From the NCBI GenBank assembly GCA_963775825.1, contig CAVZKY010000083.1:16595-80594 (forward strand): 64,000 bases of DNA, in the 5' to 3' direction. The translations under genes and the position numbers were made by a program. Below, piece after piece: positions 25,091 through 34,125 of this stretch; the stretch's first letter is position 1, and each line of letters starts with the position of its first letter. The notes beneath the pieces were generated by a model, which did no database searches, was not told the DNA's origin, and saw nothing but the letters and a program-made list of their open reading frames with translations. This DNA comes from Bog-532 sp963775825 (GTDB lineage Bacteria; Actinomycetota; Actinomycetes; Streptosporangiales; Streptosporangiaceae).

Positions 25091-25732
25091 GGGCGGGAAT
25101 CCGGTGGGGGTGGCCGGGCCGGGCGGGCTGGTCTGCGCGGGCAGGGAGCCAGCGGTCGACCGGCCGCGGGGCAGGAACCCAGCGTCCAGGAACTCCGGCA
25201 CCGGCGCGCTCTCCTGTGCTCCCGGCTGCTGCGCCCTCGCCTTTTGTGCCCCCTGCTCTTGTGCCCCCGGTGATACCGGCCCGCCCTCTGGCCTTAGCGG
25301 GCTCCCCGGTACCGGGTCAACGTCCAGTCGCCGGCGACCCGTCCCATCCGCCGCAACGGCTGGCTCCTCAATCGGGCCGTCACCGGAAGGCGGGCCACCG
25401 CCCCAGTCATCGCCGCCCCAGTCATCGTCATCATCATCGGGCGGCAGGAAACCGTCGTCCTCGTCCAGTTCGTCGGGGGTGATCAAACCACTCGGCATGT
25501 GCGGCTTCGATCTCGGCCACCGTCGCGGCCAGCGACGCTTCCTGGTCCCAGTCATCATCCAGGCCGTCCGTCGGGATCCCAGGGCCTGACTCCGGCTGCG
25601 ATCGGCCCGCGGCTGCGACCGGGGACGCGACTGAGGCTGGGCCCGCGGCTCCGGGCGCCTCGCGCGGGGCGCGCCTTTATCCCGTGTGGTGCCCTCGCAC
25701 TGGCTATCCCCAGGTGGCCGGTCCTCAGTCAT

Positions 25733-25820
25733 GCCGTCTCGTGCCCTCCGGGTGAATCTCTGAGTACTTTTACATAGCATCTTATCGAATAAAGTATCGA
25801 AAGGCAAGGACTTCCTTGCT
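25733..25820 (-). promoter_or_regulatory. A+T-rich promoter region of the DUF222/HNH gene
   Basis: This is the most A+T-rich stretch nearby. It carries TATCGA twice in direct repeat (25783-25788 and 25795-25800) and a perfect dyad GCAAGGA-CT-TCCTTGC (25803-25818). Placement just upstream of ATG 25732 fits a promoter with an operator; nothing is known of the regulator. Confidence 0.4.
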
Positions 25821-25859
25821 GATATGGATCTGCAGGTCAGCCATGCCGCGCGTTCCCGG

Positions 25860-26661
25860 TTATGCCTGGCCGAGGGCGGCCACTGGTTGGACGAGGAGGC
25901 CGCTACCGTCAACGGCCACGGAGGCACCCTCTCCGTCCGATCGCACTTCCCGGGACCAGCCTGGCTCTGGCCCTTCTGCCTTTTCTCCGGCTCTGGCCTG
26001 CCCGGTCCGGTCCCTCCGGGTCTTGCTTCCCTGATGCGATCCGTGGTTCCCGCACGCGAGCGACGCGCCACCGGGCGGTGCGTTAGCTGCGGTCCCTGCT
26101 GGGGACCGGTCCGTTCCCTGCTGGGAACCAGCCCGTTCCCTGCTGGGAACCAGCCCGCTCCCTGCTGGACGCCCCGGCGCGGCGCACTGACCAAGCAGCG
26201 GAGGTACTAACGGCTTTGCCCCCGGCGGATTAGTCGCCGTGGGCCGACGGCTGGCGCGTTCCATGATCGTGGCGTCCGGGGCGGTGAAGCCGAATTGCCG
26301 GTACAGGCCGTGCGCGTCGGCGGTGTGCAGCAGCCACCGGAATTCTTTCCCCGGGCCGTCTTCGATCATTTCTTGCAGGAGCGCCCGGCCAAGCCCGCGT
26401 CCGCGGTGATTCTCCAGGACGTATACGTCGGCGAGGTAGGCCAGCGCCACTCCGTCGGAGAGGGCGCGGGCGAATCCGACCATGTGGCCTTGGCCGTCAT
26501 AGCAGCCGACGACCCGCCAGGCGCCCTGGATCTGGCGTTGCACATCGTCGCGTGAGCGCCAGCGGCTCCAGTAGGCCTCAGCGGACAGGAATTGCCAGAA
26601 CGGCGTCCGGGTCCACCCGGTCCGAGCTGTCGTCGATTTCATATGGACCCTGGCTTCGCAT
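25860..26661 (-). CDS. GNAT acetyltransferase with frameshifted start and overlong tail
   Basis: The acetyltransferase domain is clear: FLSAEAYWSRW, GFARALSDGVALAYLADVYV, the acetyl-CoA loop NHRGRGLGRALLQEM and HTADAHGLYRQFGF. The natural N-terminus (MRSQGPYEIDDSSDRVDPDAV from ATG 26661) is in a different frame, joined by removing one base near 26597-26603; as sequenced the frame starts at ATG 26642. The domain should end near 26250, but the frame runs on for ~130 residues through hairpin repeats and across the CBM48 fragment. So both ends look damaged. Confidence 0.65.
25862..25938 (+). pseudogene. 3' fragment of a second CBM48 gene
   Basis: The translation CLAEGGHWLDEEAATVNGHG matches the C-terminus of the intact CBM48 protein (22766-22838) with scattered differences, mostly silent or conservative. 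Everything upstream of TAT at 25861 is unrelated. The fragment lies antisense to the 3' extension of the GNAT frame. Confidence 0.75.
26091..26165. repeat. Three tandem 22-base hairpin units
   Basis: GGTCCC-TGCTG-GGGACC (26091-26107), GTTCCC-TGCT-GGGAAC (26113-26128) and the same again (26135-26150) repeat with a 22-base period; a fourth half unit follows at 26157. The stem change in the first unit is compensated on both arms, so pairing is kept. Lies within the 3' extension of the GNAT frame. Confidence 0.85.
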
Positions 26662-26701
26662 GGTGCCTATTTTGCTGGCCGGGGCCAGTCGTGGGGCGGC
26701 G

Positions 26702-27417
26702 TCAGCGAGAGGAACCGGGGTTTGTGTCCGGGGGCCACCGGGCGATGGAGGCGTTGGCCACGGCGCCCCGAGGGAACGGCTGGCCGGGAGTGGGCGGCCG
26801 GGCCGTGGTGGCCACCCGGACCGGGCCGCCGTGGGTCACGATGATCAGCTCGGCTCCGGGATGTGTGGCGGCGATCCGGGGCAGCGCCCGGTTGACCCGC
26901 TCGTACATGGCAGCCACGCTCTCGCCGCCGGGTGGCTGGTCGAAGGGGTGGTCCCACAGGACGTCGAGCACGTCGTCCGGCACCCCGCCGTCCGCGCCCG
27001 CTGGCCCGCTCATCTGTTCTCCTTCGAGCGTGCCAAGCGCCTGCTCCCGCAGGTGCGGGTCAAGTTCCAGCGGCAGCCCAAGCAGGCCGGCGATGATGTC
27101 GGCGGTCTGCGCGGCCCGGGTCAGGTCGCTGGCCACGACCAGGGTGGCTCCGGGGGCCTGCCCGGCGAGAACCTGCGCGGCCTGGGCGGCCTGCTCGCGC
27201 CCCGTCTCGGTGAGGCCGGGGGCCTGCGGGGACTGGCCCTGGATTCGGCCAGCCACGTTCCAGCCGCTCTGCCCGTGTCGGACCAGCCACAGCGGTCCCG
27301 CCGCCCGCCGCTCCGCCGCCCCAACGCGCTCAGCCTCAGTAGGCCGGTCCTGCTCGCCGACCGCTTCCGGCCCTGGCCGCCGCCTGTCTCCGGCACCAGC
27401 ACTTGCTCTCCCGTCAT
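26702..27417 (-). CDS. Histidine phosphatase family protein (phosphoglycerate mutase-like)
   Basis: Catalytic core: the phospho-accepting His in LWLVRHGQSGWN, the Arg in SDLTRAAQTADI, the acid/base Glu in LREQALGTLEG and the second His in IIVTHGGPVRV. Its true substrate is unknown. The catalytic frame has no ATG, GTG or TTG ahead of the RHG motif. ATG 27417 (MTGEQVLVPETGGG) is in another frame and would join after a one-base slip between about 27340 and 27400. The 18-base minisatellite lies just upstream, in the promoter shared with the dehydrogenase gene. Confidence 0.75.
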
Positions 27418-27456
27418 CGGAACACCACTGCCTGCCGTTAATATTCTCTGCTCGCC

Positions 27457-27688
27457 GGTACTGGGGCGCTGGCCGGTACTGGGGCGCTGGCCGGTACTGG
27501 GGCGCTGGCCGGTACGGGGGCGCTGGCCGGTACGGGGGCGCTGGCCGGTACGGGGGTGCTGGCCGGTACGGGGGTGCTGGCCGGTACGGGGGTGCTGGCC
27601 GGTACGGGGGTGCTGGCCGGTACGGGGTGCTGGCCGGTACGGGGGCGCTGGCCGGTACGGGGGCGCTGGCCGGTACTGGGGCGCTGGG
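27457..27688. repeat. 18-base minisatellite in a divergent promoter region
   Basis: Nearly 13 copies of GGTACNGGGGCGCTGGCC-type units lie back to back. Variants are ordered in blocks (TGGGGC, GGGGGC, GGGGGT, then back), and one unit at 27619-27635 is 17 bases. It fills the space between the histidine phosphatase (leftward) and the dehydrogenase (rightward), ending 48 bases before the latter's start. Confidence 0.95.
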
Positions 27689-27736
27689 GTATGGCGCAGC
27701 CCCCGAGCGCAGGACGGCCGGGGATAGCCTGTGATC

Positions 27737-29200
27737 ATGAGCAGTGATGTGGCTTCCCTGACCGGTATCGACGTCCCGACGGGCCTGCTGATTGGCGGCG
27801 AGTGGACCGGCGCGCACGACGGCGCCCGCCTGCCGGTGGTCGACCCGGCCACGGAGGATGCGCTGACCGACGTCGCGGACGCCACCGAGGCGGACGCGCT
27901 GGCGGCGGTCGGCGCGGCGTATGCGGCACTGCCCGGCTGGGCGGCGACGCCGCCCCGGCAGCGCGCCGAGTGCCTGCGCCGCGCGTTCGAGCTGATGACG
28001 GACCGCGGTGAGCAGATCGCCCGGCTCATGTCCGCGGAGAACGGCAAGTCCCTGCGGGACGCCCGCGGCGAGCTGACCTACGCCGCCGAGTTCTTCCGCT
28101 GGTACGCCGAGGAAGCGGTGCGGATCGACGGGAACCTGACCGTCGCGCCCGCCGCGGCCAACAAGATCCTCGTCACGCGGCAGCCGATCGGCGTTTCGGT
28201 TCTGGTTACGCCCTGGAACTTCCCGGCCGCGATGGCCACCAGGAAGCTGGGCCCCGCCCTGGCCGCCGGCTGCTCGGTGGTGCTGAAGCCCGCCGAGGAC
28301 ACCCCGCTGACCGCGCTCGCCCTGGCCGGCCTGCTGGAAGAGGCGGGGGTGCCCGCAGGTGTGGTCAACGTCCTGCCGACCTCGCAGCCGGGGCCGGTCG
28401 TGGCCGCGATGATGGCCGATTCCCGGGTCCGGAAGCTGTCCTTCACCGGGTCCACCGAGGTGGGCCGGATCCTGCTGCGGCAGGCGGCCGACACCGTGCT
28501 GAGCTGCTCGATGGAGCTGGGCGGTAACGCGCCGTTCATCGTGTTCGACGACGCCGACCTCGACGCCGCGGTCCAGGGCGCGCTCATCGCCAAAATGCGC
28601 AACGGCGGCGAAGCCTGCACCGCGGCCAACCGTTTCTACGTGCACGAGGCGGTCGCGGACGAGTTCACCGCCCGGCTCACGGACGTGTTCGGCAAGCTCA
28701 CCGTGGGCCCCGGCCTGGAGGAGTCCACCGATGTCGGCCCCCTCGTCAACGAAGAGACCCGCAGCAAGGTGTCCGCTCTGGTGGAAGGGGCTGCCACCGA
28801 TGGCGGCCAGGTGCTGCTGGGCGGCCGCGCCCCCGATCGGCGTGGGTACTTTTACGAGCCCACCGTCATCGGCCAGGTCCCGCCCACGGCCAAGATCCTC
28901 GGCACCGAGATCTTCGGCCCGGTCGCGCCGGTCGTCCGGTTCTCCGACGAAGCGGAGCTCATCGACTGGGCCAACGCCACCGAATACGGCCTGGTCTGCT
29001 ACGTCTACACCCGCCACCTGAACCGCGGGCTGCGGGTCAGCGAGGCCCTGGAGACCGGCATGGTCGGCCTCAACCGCGGGCTGGTCTCCGACCCGGCCGC
29101 CCCGTTCGGCGGGGTCAAGCAGTCCGGCCTGGGTCGCGAGGGCGGCCACGACGGCCTGCTGGAGTACCTGGAGACCAAATACATCGCAGCGCAGTGGTAA
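27737..29200 (+). CDS. gabD: NAD(P)-dependent succinate-semialdehyde dehydrogenase
   Basis: Oxidises succinate semialdehyde to succinate, linking GABA or related catabolism to the TCA cycle. 487 residues from ATG 27737 (MSSDVASLTG); a GTG lies two codons upstream. Aldehyde dehydrogenase landmarks: the Rossmann region VTPWNFPAAMATRKLGPALA, GSTEVGR, the general-base Glu in MELGGNAPF and the nucleophile Cys in GGEACTAANRF. The last resembles the GabD-type NxGQxC motif. Substrate assignment rests on overall resemblance and is less certain than the family. Confidence 0.85.
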   Translation: MSSDVASLTGIDVPTGLLIGGEWTGAHDGARLPVVDPATEDALTDVADATEADALAAVGAAYAALPGWAATPPRQRAECLRRAFELMTDRGEQIARLMSAENGKSLRDARGELTYAAEFFRWYAEEAVRIDGNLTVAPAAANKILVTRQPIGVSVLVTPWNFPAAMATRKLGPALAAGCSVVLKPAEDTPLTALALAGLLEEAGVPAGVVNVLPTSQPGPVVAAMMADSRVRKLSFTGSTEVGRILLRQAADTVLSCSMELGGNAPFIVFDDADLDAAVQGALIAKMRNGGEACTAANRFYVHEAVADEFTARLTDVFGKLTVGPGLEESTDVGPLVNEETRSKVSALVEGAATDGGQVLLGGRAPDRRGYFYEPTVIGQVPPTAKILGTEIFGPVAPVVRFSDEAELIDWANATEYGLVCYVYTRHLNRGLRVSEALETGMVGLNRGLVSDPAAPFGGVKQSGLGREGGHDGLLEYLETKYIAAQW

Positions 29201-29360
29201 GGCAGCCCAGTGGTGCGGCAGCCCAGTGGTGCGGCAGCCCAGTGGTGCGGCAGCCCAGTGGTGCGGCAGCCCAGTGGTGCGGCAGCCCAGTGGTGCGGCA
29301 GCCCAGTGGTGCGGCAGCCCAGTGGTGCGGCAGCCCAGTGGTGCGGCAGCCCAGTGGTGA
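29201..29360. repeat. 16-base minisatellite directly after the dehydrogenase stop
   Basis: Ten contiguous units of GGCAGCCCAGTGGTGC, identical except that the last ends in A. The last codons of the dehydrogenase (GCAGCGCAGTGG before TAA) resemble the unit, suggesting the array grew from the gene end. There are no unique spacers, so it is not a CRISPR array. Confidence 0.97.
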
Positions 29361-29493
29361 GCTCAATGGTGTGGCGCTGCGGTGACCGGGCGGGGTAACC
29401 AGACCGGGGATTCGGCGTGTCCGGATCGCCGTCCGGAACAGCCGGAACGTGGGGCCTGTCGCCTCCGCTGCCGCAGGCACGTAGCCTTGCCGT

Positions 29494-30852
29494 GTGGACA
29501 GGCGCATCTTCGGTCTTGAGAACGAATACGGCGTGACATGCACGTTCCGGGGTCAGCGGCGGCTGTCCCCGGATGAGGTGGCCCGCTATCTGTTCCGCCG
29601 GGTGGTTTCATGGGGCCGCAGCAGCAACGTGTTCCTGCGCAATGGGGCGCGCCTGTACCTGGACGTAGGCAGTCACCCCGAGTACGCCACGCCTGAGTGC
29701 GACAACGTGACCGACCTCATCGCGCACGACAAGGCGGGCGAGCGGATCCTGGAGGGCCTGCTCGTCGACGCCGACAAGCGGCTGCGCGAAGAGGGCATCG
29801 CGGGGGACATCTACCTGTTCAAAAACAACACCGACTCGGCGGGCAACTCCTACGGCTGCCACGAGAACTACCTGGTCGGGCGGCATGGCGAGTTCGGCCG
29901 GCTGGCCGACATCCTGATCCCGTTCCTGGTCACCCGCCAGGTCATCTGCGGGGCGGGCAAGGTGCTGCAGACGCCACGCGGCGCGGTCTACTGCGTCAGC
30001 CAGCGGGCCGAGCACATCTGGGAAGGCGTCTCGTCGGCTACTACCCGGTCACGGCCGATCATCAACACCCGGGACGAGCCGCACGCGGATGCCGAGCGGT
30101 TCCGGCGGTTGCATGTCATCGTGGGCGACTCGAACATGAGCGAGACCACCATGCTGCTCAAGGTGGGCTCGACCGACCTGGTGCTGCGCATGATCGAGGC
30201 CGGCACGGTGATGCGCGACCTGACCCTGGACAACCCGATCCGGGCCATCCGCGAGGTCAGCCACGACATGACAGGGCGCAGCAAGGTCCGGCTGGCCAAC
30301 GGCCGGGAGATGAGCGCCCTGGAGATCCAGCGCGAGTACCTGACCAAGGCGCAGGATTTCACCGACCGCAACGGCGCTGACGCCACCACCCGCCGCGTGC
30401 TGACGATGTGGGACCGGGCCCTCGACGCCATCGAGACCGGCAAGCTCGACCTGATCGACCGGGAAATCGATTGGGTAACGAAATATCAGCTGATCGAGCG
30501 CTACCGGGCCAAGCACGACCTGCCGCTGTCCTCCCCGCGGGTAGCCCAGCTTGACCTGGCCTACCACGACGTGCACCGTGGCCGTGGCCTGTACTACCTG
30601 CTGCAGCGTAAGGGCGCGGTCGACCGGGCCACCCGTGACCTGGACATCTTCGAGGCCAAGTCAGTGCCGCCGCAGACCACGCGGGCGCGGCTCCGCGGCG
30701 AGTTCATCCGCAGGGCGCAGGAACGGCGCCGCGACTTCACCGTGGACTGGGTGCACCTGAAGCTCAACGACCAGGCTCAGCGCACGGTTTTGTGCAAGGA
30801 CCCGTTCCGTTCGGTCGACGAAAGGGTCGAGAAGCTGATCGCCGGCATGTGA
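29494..30852 (+). CDS. pafA: Pup--protein ligase PafA
   Basis: Conjugates the C-terminal Glu of Pup to substrate lysines with ATP, marking proteins for the actinobacterial proteasome. The 452 residues from GTG 29494 match the family along the length: MDRRIFGLENEYGVTCTF at the nucleotide-binding start, the catalytic Asp region YLDVGSHPEYATPE, FKNNTDSAGNSYGCHEN, and the conserved end FRSVDERVEKLIAGM. In relatives pafA follows prcB/prcA, which must lie to the left if kept together; here dop, pup and prcBA are not in view. Confidence 0.97.
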   Translation: MDRRIFGLENEYGVTCTFRGQRRLSPDEVARYLFRRVVSWGRSSNVFLRNGARLYLDVGSHPEYATPECDNVTDLIAHDKAGERILEGLLVDADKRLREEGIAGDIYLFKNNTDSAGNSYGCHENYLVGRHGEFGRLADILIPFLVTRQVICGAGKVLQTPRGAVYCVSQRAEHIWEGVSSATTRSRPIINTRDEPHADAERFRRLHVIVGDSNMSETTMLLKVGSTDLVLRMIEAGTVMRDLTLDNPIRAIREVSHDMTGRSKVRLANGREMSALEIQREYLTKAQDFTDRNGADATTRRVLTMWDRALDAIETGKLDLIDREIDWVTKYQLIERYRAKHDLPLSSPRVAQLDLAYHDVHRGRGLYYLLQRKGAVDRATRDLDIFEAKSVPPQTTRARLRGEFIRRAQERRRDFTVDWVHLKLNDQAQRTVLCKDPFRSVDERVEKLIAGM

Positions 30853-31022
30853 ACTGCCCACGAGCAGTTCCGGTAACCGGCATAATCGGGGCCCACAGGT
30901 GCGTGTAATCGTCCGGCGCTCTTACCCAATCGGGACCCGGCCCGTGCGCGCCATTATCTGAAGGCATACGGGCGGCCGGTATATATTCGGCCCTGCCTGC
31001 CCCGGACGGAAGGACGTCGACG

Positions 31023-32237
31023 GTGACTGCACCGACGCCGCAAGACACCTTTGAGCTGGACGCAGTGGTCATCGGCGGCTGCGGGCACGTCGGCCTGCCG
31101 CTCGCTATTGCCCTCGCCAGCCGCGGGGCACGGATCGGCATCTATGACGTGAGCCAGCCGGCCGTGGACACCGTCAACGCCGGGCGGCTGCCGTTCAGCG
31201 AACGGGGCGCCGCTGAACCGCTCCGGGCGGCCTGCGAGGCCGGGCGGCTGGTGGCCTCTGCGGATCCGGCCATCGTGGCCACCGCCGAGCACGTAATCGT
31301 GGTGATCGGCACCCCGGTGGACGAGCACCTGAACCCGGACCAGGCCGCGATCCCGAACGCGCTGGGCGGCTGCGCCCGCTACCTGCGCGACGGGCAGATC
31401 CTCGTCCTGCGCAGCACCGTCTACCCCGGGGTCACGGCGCTGGTGGAGAAGATGCTCGCCGGGCTCGGCATCGACATCGACGTGGCTTTCTGCCCCGAGC
31501 GCATCGCCGAGGGCAAGGCGATGACTGAGCTGTTCGAGCTGCCGCAGATCATTTCGGCTCGCACCGCCCGCGGCATCGACCGCGCCAGCGCCCTGTTCCG
31601 CCGGCTTACCAGCGAGCTCGTCATCATGACGCCGGAGGAGGCCGAGCTGGCCAAGCTGTACACCAACGTCTGGCGGTACATCAAGTTCGCGACCGCTAAC
31701 CAGCTGTACATGATGGCCAACGACCGCGGCCTGGACTTCGAGCGGATCCGGCAGGGCCTGGCGCAGGACTACCCGCGAGCCGCCGACATGCCGGCCGCGG
31801 GCCTCGCCGCCGGGCCGTGCCTGTTCAAGGACACCATGCAGCTCGCGGCGTTCAACAACAACAACTTCGCGCTCGGGCACACCGCGATGACGATCAACGA
31901 GGGCATGCCGCTGTACCTCGTGCACCGCCTCGAGCAGCGCTTCAACCTGGCGTCCATGACCGTCGGCGTCCTCGGCATGGCGTTCAAGGGCGGCTCGGAC
32001 GACATCCGGTCCAGCCTGTCCTACAAGCTCAAACGGATTCTGGCCTTCAAGGCCAAGGCCGTTCACTGCACCGACCCTTACGTAACCGTGGACGCGGCCT
32101 TGCAGCCGCTGCACGACGTCATCGACCGGTCGGACCTGCTCGTGATCGCCGCACCGCACCCTGAGTACCGCGACCTGGACACGGCGAAGCCGGTCGCCGA
32201 CATCTGGAACATCCTCGGCAAGGGCGTCCGGATATGA
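31023..32237 (+). CDS. UDP-glucose/GDP-mannose dehydrogenase family nucleotide-sugar dehydrogenase
   Basis: Oxidises C6 of a nucleotide sugar to a uronic acid with two NAD+. The 404 residues from GTG 31023 show the N-terminal Rossmann motif VVIGGCGHVGLPLA, the central helix region AKLYTNVWRYIKFATANQL, the catalytic Cys in AGPCLFKDTMQL and the C-terminal domain start GVLGMAFKGGSDDIRSS. The sugar is unknown; the UDP-ManNAc dehydrogenase branch is the nearest by feel. Its last bases overlap the glycosyltransferase start (ATGA), opening the glycan operon. Confidence 0.9.
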   Translation: MTAPTPQDTFELDAVVIGGCGHVGLPLAIALASRGARIGIYDVSQPAVDTVNAGRLPFSERGAAEPLRAACEAGRLVASADPAIVATAEHVIVVIGTPVDEHLNPDQAAIPNALGGCARYLRDGQILVLRSTVYPGVTALVEKMLAGLGIDIDVAFCPERIAEGKAMTELFELPQIISARTARGIDRASALFRRLTSELVIMTPEEAELAKLYTNVWRYIKFATANQLYMMANDRGLDFERIRQGLAQDYPRAADMPAAGLAAGPCLFKDTMQLAAFNNNNFALGHTAMTINEGMPLYLVHRLEQRFNLASMTVGVLGMAFKGGSDDIRSSLSYKLKRILAFKAKAVHCTDPYVTVDAALQPLHDVIDRSDLLVIAAPHPEYRDLDTAKPVADIWNILGKGVRI

Positions 32238-33070
32238 GCTCCGACGCGCCGCGCGTGACGGTCGTGATCCCGGCCTACAACGAGGGCGAGCAGATCATCC
32301 CGATCCTGGACCGGCTGTTCGAATCCGTGCGGCTTCCGTGCGAGGTCCTGGTCATCGTGGACGGCGACGCGGACACGACGATCCCCGTGGTCGAGGAGTA
32401 CGCGCAGAAGGAGAACCGGCTCCGCAGCCTGGTCAACACCTACGCCCGCGGGCCTGCCAACGCGATCCGGTTCGGCATCGACGCCGCCGCGGCCCCGGTC
32501 GCCGTGGTCACCATGGCCGACGGCTGCGACGACGCGCGGCAGATCGACGACCTGGCCCGGCTGGTGGAGCGCGGGGTGGCGGTCGCCGCCGCCTCCCGCT
32601 ACATGGCCGGCGGCCAGCAGGTCGGCGGGCCGGTCCTCAAGGGCACCCTGTCCAAGATGGCGGGCCGTTCGCTGCGGGTCCTGGCTCACGTCGGGACGCG
32701 GGACGCGACCAACTCCTTTAAGGCGTACTCGACCGAGTTCGTGCGCGAGGTGGGCATCGACTCCCGGGACGGCTTCGAGATCGGCATCGAGCTCACCGCC
32801 AAGGCCAAGCGGCTCGGCCTGCCAGTGGCCGAGATCCCGACGATCTGGCTGGACCGGCAGGCGGGCGTGTCCAACTTCCGGGTCGCGAAGTGGATCCCCA
32901 GCTACCTGCACTGGTACCGGTTCGCGTTCGGGTCGCGGCTGACAGCCGAGCAGATACGCGCCAGCGCTGAGCCGCGCGCGACCGCCGGGCCCGGCACGAT
33001 CGCCGAGCCAGAGACGCCGGCCAGGCCCGGCCCGGCGTCCGGCATCATAGAAGACACGGAAGAGAACTAG
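32234..33070 (+). CDS. GT2-family glycosyltransferase (dolichyl-phosphate mannosyltransferase-like)
   Basis: 278 residues. The GT-A domain starts TVVIPAYNEGEQI; the nucleotide-sugar site shows IVDGDADTT and TMADGCDDARQID, and later FKAYSTEFVREVG and DGFEIGIELTAKA are typical of the DPM1/polyprenyl-phosphate branch. The C-terminal ~40 residues are Pro/Ala-rich and disordered. Likely transfers a sugar to a lipid carrier at the inner membrane face. Translationally coupled to the dehydrogenase. Confidence 0.87.
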   Translation: MSSDAPRVTVVIPAYNEGEQIIPILDRLFESVRLPCEVLVIVDGDADTTIPVVEEYAQKENRLRSLVNTYARGPANAIRFGIDAAAAPVAVVTMADGCDDARQIDDLARLVERGVAVAAASRYMAGGQQVGGPVLKGTLSKMAGRSLRVLAHVGTRDATNSFKAYSTEFVREVGIDSRDGFEIGIELTAKAKRLGLPVAEIPTIWLDRQAGVSNFRVAKWIPSYLHWYRFAFGSRLTAEQIRASAEPRATAGPGTIAEPETPARPGPASGIIEDTEEN

Positions 33071-33078
33071 AGGGAACG

Positions 33079-34104
33079 ATGGAGAGAGTTCTGGTCAGCG
33101 GATCGGCCGGGTTCATCGGCGGTTACGTTTGTGAGGAATTGCTCCGGCGGGGCTACGCCGTGGTGGGAGTGGACAACTTCTCGAAGTACGGCAAGGTGAA
33201 GAAGTCCTACGACGATCACCCGAACTACCGGCTGGTCGAAGGCGACGCCCGCGACGTCGAGCTGATGACGGGCCTGCTGTCGGACTGCGACCACTTCATC
33301 GCCGGTGCTGCGTTGATCGGCGGCATCTCCTACTTCCACACCTACGCCTACGACCTGCTCGCGGCCAACGAGCGCATCATCGCCTCCTCGTGCGACGCCG
33401 CGATCAAGGCGAACCGGGACGGCCGGCTGCGCAAGATGACCTACCTGTCCTCATCGATGGTCTTCGAGAGCGCGACCGAGTGGCCCTCACCGGAGGGCCA
33501 GCAGCGGGAGATCCCCCCGCCGCTGTCGTCCTACGGCTTCCAGAAGCTGGCCGTGGAGTACTTCGCGCAGGCCGCCTGGGACCAGTACCAGCTGCCGTTC
33601 ACGATCCTCCGGCCGTTCAACTGCGTCGGGATCGGTGAGAGCCGGGCGCTGGGCGATGAGGAGATCCTGTCCGGCAACGTGCGGCTGGCCATGAGCCACG
33701 TCGTGCCGGACCTGGTGCAGAAGGTGCTCAAGGGCCAGGACCCGCTGCACATCCTGGGTTCCGGCGACCAGGTCCGGCACTACACCTACGGCGGGGACCT
33801 GGCCGCCGGCATCGTCACCGCGATGGAGCACCCGGACGCGCGTAATGACGATTTCAACCTGTCCACCGCCGAGAGCACGTCCGTGCTGCAGCTGGCCGAG
33901 GTGATCTGGCGCAAGATCAACGGCGGCGGGGCGCCGCTGCGGATCGTCAACGACGACCCCTTCACCTACGACGTGCAGAAGCGGGTGCCAGACGTGGAGA
34001 AGGCCAAGCGGATCCTGGGCTACGAGGCCACCACGAGCCTGGACCAGATGCTGGACGAGGTCATCCCCTGGATCACCGGCGCGGTTGAAGCCGGCACTCT
34101 CTGA
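33079..34104 (+). CDS. NAD-dependent epimerase/dehydratase (extended SDR)
   Basis: 341 residues; Rossmann motif SGSAGFIGGYVCEEL, active-site Ser cluster TYLSSSMVFES and the Tyr-Lys pair in SSYGFQKLAVEYF, followed by the substrate domain LRPFNCVGIGE. Acts on a nucleotide sugar, as epimerase or dehydratase. It begins 8 bases after the GT2 gene, so the three soluble enzymes form one operon. Confidence 0.9.
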   Translation: MERVLVSGSAGFIGGYVCEELLRRGYAVVGVDNFSKYGKVKKSYDDHPNYRLVEGDARDVELMTGLLSDCDHFIAGAALIGGISYFHTYAYDLLAANERIIASSCDAAIKANRDGRLRKMTYLSSSMVFESATEWPSPEGQQREIPPPLSSYGFQKLAVEYFAQAAWDQYQLPFTILRPFNCVGIGESRALGDEEILSGNVRLAMSHVVPDLVQKVLKGQDPLHILGSGDQVRHYTYGGDLAAGIVTAMEHPDARNDDFNLSTAESTSVLQLAEVIWRKINGGGAPLRIVNDDPFTYDVQKRVPDVEKAKRILGYEATTSLDQMLDEVIPWITGAVEAGTL

Positions 34105-34125
34105 GCCGGACCGGAGCGGGGACTC

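Larger units (their letters stand above)
22951..25732 (-). pseudogene. 13E12-type DUF222 / HNH endonuclease gene, frameshifted
   Basis: From ATG 25732 the gene encodes a low-complexity acidic/Pro-rich N-terminus, the DUF222 helical domain (DEELIGVLTAWQRTESW, LALTRQALHEG-like region) and, after a frame change, an HNH domain ending PVTYPV at TGA 22951. The HNH part has CNWPPCRRDAARCDYDHT and CRHHHHAKQAHGW. One frame closes at 23522. The HNH reading requires a slip near 23560-23600. Near the N-terminus an Arg-rich stretch (about 25670-25478) reads better in another frame, between two compensating slips. These multicopy genes spread in actinomycetes; their role is unsettled. Confidence 0.8.

Noticed and set aside
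27457..27688. Possible CRISPR array or iteron-type origin
   Set aside because: Contiguous 18-base units without spacers, GC-rich with no A+T-rich melting region or replication gene beside it.
26702..29149. One very long leftward protein of 815 residues
   Set aside because: Only the part up to about 27340 is family-like (histidine phosphatase). The rest is antisense to the dehydrogenase gene and translates the minisatellite.
29201..29360. Possible CRISPR array
   Set aside because: Units of 16 bases are directly adjacent with no unique spacers and no cas genes nearby; it is a minisatellite.
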